This document shows positions 6,555 to 9,445 of a DNA stretch of 9,445 bases, one piece after another (within the stretch, counting starts at the first letter, position 1; each line of letters begins with the position of its first letter). A model generated the notes under the pieces. It was not told the DNA's origin. It worked only from the letters and a program-made list of their open reading frames with translations, and made no database searches. The DNA comes from Ruminococcaceae bacterium UBA7135 (GTDB lineage: Bacteria; Bacillota; Clostridia; Oscillospirales; Ruminococcaceae). The position numbers and the translations under genes are program-made. Where the stretch lies: contig DKXD01000121.1 in assembly GCA_002492075.1 (NCBI GenBank), positions 1-9,445 on the forward strand, read 5' to 3'.

Positions 6555-7521
6555 AAGACTTATCGCGATAGGCGAAGCGTTGATTGATTTTATTCCTGAT
6601 AAAAACGGCTGTGAGTTTTACGAAGTCACGGGATTTTCGCCAAAACTCGGCGGTGCTCCCGCCAATGTCTGCGGAGCGTTCGCAAGGCTGGGAGGGACGG
6701 CGCGGCTGGTAACGCAGCTTGGTAATGACCCGTTCGGCGACAAGATAATGCGCGAGCTTGCCGATTGCGATATAGATACCTCTTGTATTTCGCAGACCGA
6801 CAAGGCGAACACTGCGCTTGCTTTCGTAAGCCTTGCCGAGGACGGAAACCGCACGTTTTCATTTTACCGAAAACCCTCCGCGGATATGCTGCTCTCACCG
6901 GAGCAGATAAAGGAGGAGTGGTTTGAGAATGTGTTCGCGCTCCACTTTTGCAGCGTTTCTTTGGGGGATTTCCCGATGAAACAGGCGCATTACCGGGCAA
7001 TAGAAGCGGCGCGGAAAAACGGCGGAATGATAAGTTTTGATCCAAATCTGCGCTTTCAGCTCTGGGACGATCCCGACGAACTGAAAAAGACGGTGCTTGA
7101 GTTCATTCCTTTTAGTGATATTCTGAAAATTTCCGATGAGGAACTGGAATTCGTCACGGGCGAGAACGACTTCAAAAAGGGAATCCCTAAGCTGTTCAAG
7201 GGCAATGTCAAGATGATCGTCTACACCTGTGGCAGCGAAACCGCGTATGCGTTCACCCAAAATAATGCGTCCGCAAGCGCTGCCCACAAGGTGAGTGTCA
7301 AGGACACCACGGGCGCGGGCGACGGATTTATAGGCTCATTTTTGTGGAAGCTTCAAGAGCTTGGAATAACGGCTCAAACGCTCGAAAGTATAGACGAACG
7401 CGAACAGCGTGCGTGTCTTGATTTCGCAAACGCCTTCTGTGCGGAAAGCGTTCAGAAATACGGCGCGATACCGTCATATCCGACTTTGGAAACAATAAGG
7501 CAGCAATACCGCTCCTTATAA
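6544..7521 (+). CDS. scrK: Fructokinase (PfkB/ribokinase family)
   Basis: A 325-residue PfkB-family sugar kinase that would phosphorylate the fructose released by ScrB, using ATP, to fructose-6-phosphate. The N-terminal substrate-side signature GGAPANV is at residues 36-42, with the GEALIDF strand at 10-16. The C-terminal signature DTTGAGD is at 254-260, with the anion-hole glycines and catalytic base Asp260. Length and motifs are typical. The start codon is TTG, and the gene overlaps the end of scrB by 11 nt in another frame, which suggests translational coupling and expression held to the level of the hydrolase. Other PfkB kinases acting on gluconate-type or other sugars share these motifs; the operon position is what makes fructose the likely substrate. 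Often named scrK or fruK-like in other genomes. Confidence 0.92.
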   Translation: MANKRLIAIGEALIDFIPDKNGCEFYEVTGFSPKLGGAPANVCGAFARLGGTARLVTQLGNDPFGDKIMRELADCDIDTSCISQTDKANTALAFVSLAEDGNRTFSFYRKPSADMLLSPEQIKEEWFENVFALHFCSVSLGDFPMKQAHYRAIEAARKNGGMISFDPNLRFQLWDDPDELKKTVLEFIPFSDILKISDEELEFVTGENDFKKGIPKLFKGNVKMIVYTCGSETAYAFTQNNASASAAHKVSVKDTTGAGDGFIGSFLWKLQELGITAQTLESIDEREQRACLDFANAFCAESVQKYGAIPSYPTLETIRQQYRSL

Positions 7522-7546
7522 TTTATATTTAGAAAGGAAGATTGTT

Positions 7547-7804
7547 ATGAAAACATTTGCTTACACCATTAAGGACGAGGTAGGAATCCACGCAAGACCC
7601 GCAGGTCTGCTTGCGAAGAAAGCCAAGGAATTTGAGAGCGTGATTACTCTCGAAAAGGGCGGCAAGACCGCTGTTGCCACAAAGCTTATGGCAATTATGG
7701 GTATGGGCGTGAAGTGCGGCGACACCGTGAACGTTACCGTTGAGGGCGCGGACGAGGAAAAAGCCGCGGCTGAAATGGAAGCGTTCTTCAACGCGAATTT
7801 ATAA
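7547..7804 (+). CDS. ptsH: HPr phosphocarrier protein, with Lys at position 46
   Basis: An 85-residue cytoplasmic HPr that carries phosphate from Enzyme I to the EIIA domain. The active-site motif GIHARPAG puts the phosphorylated His at residue 15, with Arg17 and Pro18 as usual. Aligning without gaps on GKT (39-41) and the later Gly54 and Gly58 of B. subtilis HPr places Lys46 where Firmicutes HPr has the regulatory Ser46 target of HPr kinase; Thr45 stands next to it. From memory, HPr proteins of some Clostridia have a basic residue here too, so it may be a lineage trait. The gene starts 25 nt after scrK, with AAAGGAAG 6 nt before the ATG, and precedes the Enzyme I gene. Codons fit the rest of the operon. 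Confidence 0.95.
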   Translation: MKTFAYTIKDEVGIHARPAGLLAKKAKEFESVITLEKGGKTAVATKLMAIMGMGVKCGDTVNVTVEGADEEKAAAEMEAFFNANL

Positions 7805-7842
7805 TTCATTTACGGCAAACTCCGAATTAAAGAGGTGAGAGT

Positions 7843-9445
7843 ATGAAGAAGTTTCAGGGTAAAGGCGTATACGGCGCGGTAGCTTTGGGAAAAATATCGA
7901 TTTTCAAAAAAGCGGACGCGGCGGTAAAGCGCGTTCGCATAACGGACATCGACAACGAAAAAACTCGTTTTGAGCAGGCTAAAACGCTTGCGGTAGAGCA
8001 GCTTCAAGAAATTTACGATAAGGCGTTAAAGGAAGTCGGCGAGGCTAACGCGGCGATCTTCGAGATACATCAGATGATGCTTGACGACGAGGATTACAAC
8101 GATTCTATCAACAACATTATCGACAGCCAAAGCGTCAACGCGGAATATGCCGTTGCGATTACCGCAGATAATTTCGCGGATATGTTTTCCGCAATGGACG
8201 ACGCGTATATGAACGCGCGCGCCACTGACGTCCGCGACATCTCCAACCGTCTGATAAATATTCTTTCGGGTAATGTTTCGATAGAAAACGAATCCGACGA
8301 AAAGGTAATCATCTGCGCTTCTGATCTCGCTCCAAGCGAAACGGTAGCGCTTGATAAAGACAAGATCCTCGCGTTCGTGACGGCGCATGGCTCATCCAAT
8401 TCTCACACGGCTATACTTGCCCGCAATATGAATATCCCCGCGATAATCGGTGCAGGCGACGAGTTCTTAAGCGAGATAACGGACGGCGGAGAAGTGATCG
8501 TCGATGGCTATACGGGAGAGATCTTTGTCGACCCAGATAACGAAACGCGTACAAGGCTCCTTGAAAAGCAGCGCACGGACGAGGAGAAAAAAAGGCTGCT
8601 GCAAGAGTTAAAGGGCAAGGAAAACGTTACTCTTGACGGACGCAGAATAAACGTTTTTGCGAATATCGGTTCGGTCAGCGATATCGGAAAAGTTCTCGCG
8701 AACGACGCGGGTGGTATAGGACTGTTCCGCAGCGAGTTCCTCTATCTTGAAAATTCCGATTATCCCACCGAGGAGCAGCAGTTCAATGCGTACAAGAAAG
8801 TGCTTGAAAGTATGGCGGGCAAGAAAGTCATTATCCGCACTCTCGATATCGGCGCGGATAAAAAGTGCGATTATTTCAATCTCAAACCTGAGGAAAACCC
8901 CGCGCTGGGTTATCGCGCGATACGCATTTGCCTTACGCGTCCGGAGGTTTTCAAAACGCAGCTTCGCGCGTTATACAGAGCTTCCGTGTTTGGAAATCTC
9001 GGAATAATGTTCCCGATGATAACGAGCGTTTCCGAACTTGAAAAAATACTCGCAATATGTGATGAAGTCAAGGCGGAATTAAAGGAACAGGGCGTTGATT
9101 TCTCGGATAATGTGGAGCTGGGCATTATGATCGAAACTCCCGCGGCGGCGATCATAAGCGACAGATTAGCGCCTATGGTGGACTTTTTCAGCGTAGGCAC
9201 AAACGACCTCACGCAATACACTCTTGCTTGCGACAGACAAAATCCCGATATTGAGCAGTTCGCAGACACACACCACGAAGCCATTCTCCGGCTTATAGAA
9301 ATGAGTGCGGAGAATGCTCATAATCACGGCGCTTGGATAGGTATCTGCGGCGAGCTTGGCGCGGACACGACCCTCACCGAAACATTTCTTAGAATGGGTA
9401 TCGATGAGCTTTCCGTTTCTCCGACATTCGTGCTAAAGGTTCGCG
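7843..9445 (+). CDS. ptsI: PTS Enzyme I, cut off by the window end
   Basis: Phosphoenolpyruvate-protein phosphotransferase, which starts the PTS relay by moving phosphate from PEP to HPr. The frame stays open from the ATG at 7843 to the window edge: 534 codons plus one base, so probably only some tens of residues are missing. AGGTGA lies 4 nt before the ATG. The phosphorylated His is residue 188 in SHTAILARN (His189 in E. coli). PEP-site residues match E. coli numbering: Arg296 in GLFRSEFLY, Arg332 in IRTLDIGAD, Asn454 in GTND and Arg465 in CDRQN, with catalytic Cys502 in GICGELGAD. The N-terminal HPr-binding helical region is around residues 30-140. All visible residues point to an active enzyme. 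It follows ptsH by 38 nt with no terminator, so it is probably on the sucrose operon transcript. Confidence 0.95.
   Translation, partial: MKKFQGKGVYGAVALGKISIFKKADAAVKRVRITDIDNEKTRFEQAKTLAVEQLQEIYDKALKEVGEANAAIFEIHQMMLDDEDYNDSINNIIDSQSVNAEYAVAITADNFADMFSAMDDAYMNARATDVRDISNRLINILSGNVSIENESDEKVIICASDLAPSETVALDKDKILAFVTAHGSSNSHTAILARNMNIPAIIGAGDEFLSEITDGGEVIVDGYTGEIFVDPDNETRTRLLEKQRTDEEKKRLLQELKGKENVTLDGRRINVFANIGSVSDIGKVLANDAGGIGLFRSEFLYLENSDYPTEEQQFNAYKKVLESMAGKKVIIRTLDIGADKKCDYFNLKPEENPALGYRAIRICLTRPEVFKTQLRALYRASVFGNLGIMFPMITSVSELEKILAICDEVKAELKEQGVDFSDNVELGIMIETPAAAIISDRLAPMVDFFSVGTNDLTQYTLACDRQNPDIEQFADTHHEAILRLIEMSAENAHNHGAWIGICGELGADTTLTETFLRMGIDELSVSPTFVLKVR

Overview
The window looks like low-to-mid GC Firmicutes DNA, most likely a gut Clostridia (Ruminococcus/Oscillospiraceae-like). 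The reasons are strong Shine-Dalgarno sites, consensus sigma-A promoters, a fused EIIBCA sucrose permease, and an HPr that matches my memory of that lineage. The genus is an inference; I could run no search.

Layout. Positions 12-1886 (minus strand) hold an unrecognised 624-residue cytoplasmic protein made of two tandem copies of a domain of about 300 residues. A 270-bp divergent control region (1887-2156) follows, with one sigma-A promoter facing each way. The plus-strand part is a sucrose phosphotransferase locus: a LacI-family regulator (2157-3143), then, after a gap with its own promoter and a 16-bp palindromic operator candidate (3200-3255), sucrose EIIBCA (3296-5197), GH32 sucrose-6-phosphate hydrolase (5202-6554), PfkB-family fructokinase (6544-7521), HPr (7547-7804) and Enzyme I (7843 to beyond the window edge). 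Spacing is tight: 4 nt between scrA and scrB, an 11-nt overlap between scrB and scrK, and gaps of 25 and 38 nt after that. No terminator is visible inside the operon.

How it works. The operon encodes every protein needed to take sucrose from outside the cell into glycolysis. Phosphate would pass from PEP to EI (His188), HPr (His15), EIIA (His554), EIIB (Cys26) and then to sucrose as it crosses EIIC. ScrB would split sucrose-6-phosphate into glucose-6-phosphate and fructose, and ScrK would phosphorylate the fructose. The LacI-family protein most likely represses the operon through the palindrome just downstream of the predicted transcription start.

Points that stand out: the unknown duplicated protein behind a perfect consensus promoter; general PTS proteins placed inside a sugar-specific operon; an HPr with Lys where Ser46 is expected; a TTG-started fructokinase overlapping scrB; and a regulator with Ile at the usual hinge-helix Leu position facing an operator whose centre is TG rather than CG. 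I see no mobile element, CRISPR array, tRNA or rRNA. Apart from the unknown protein, the window is a recognisable sugar-uptake locus.
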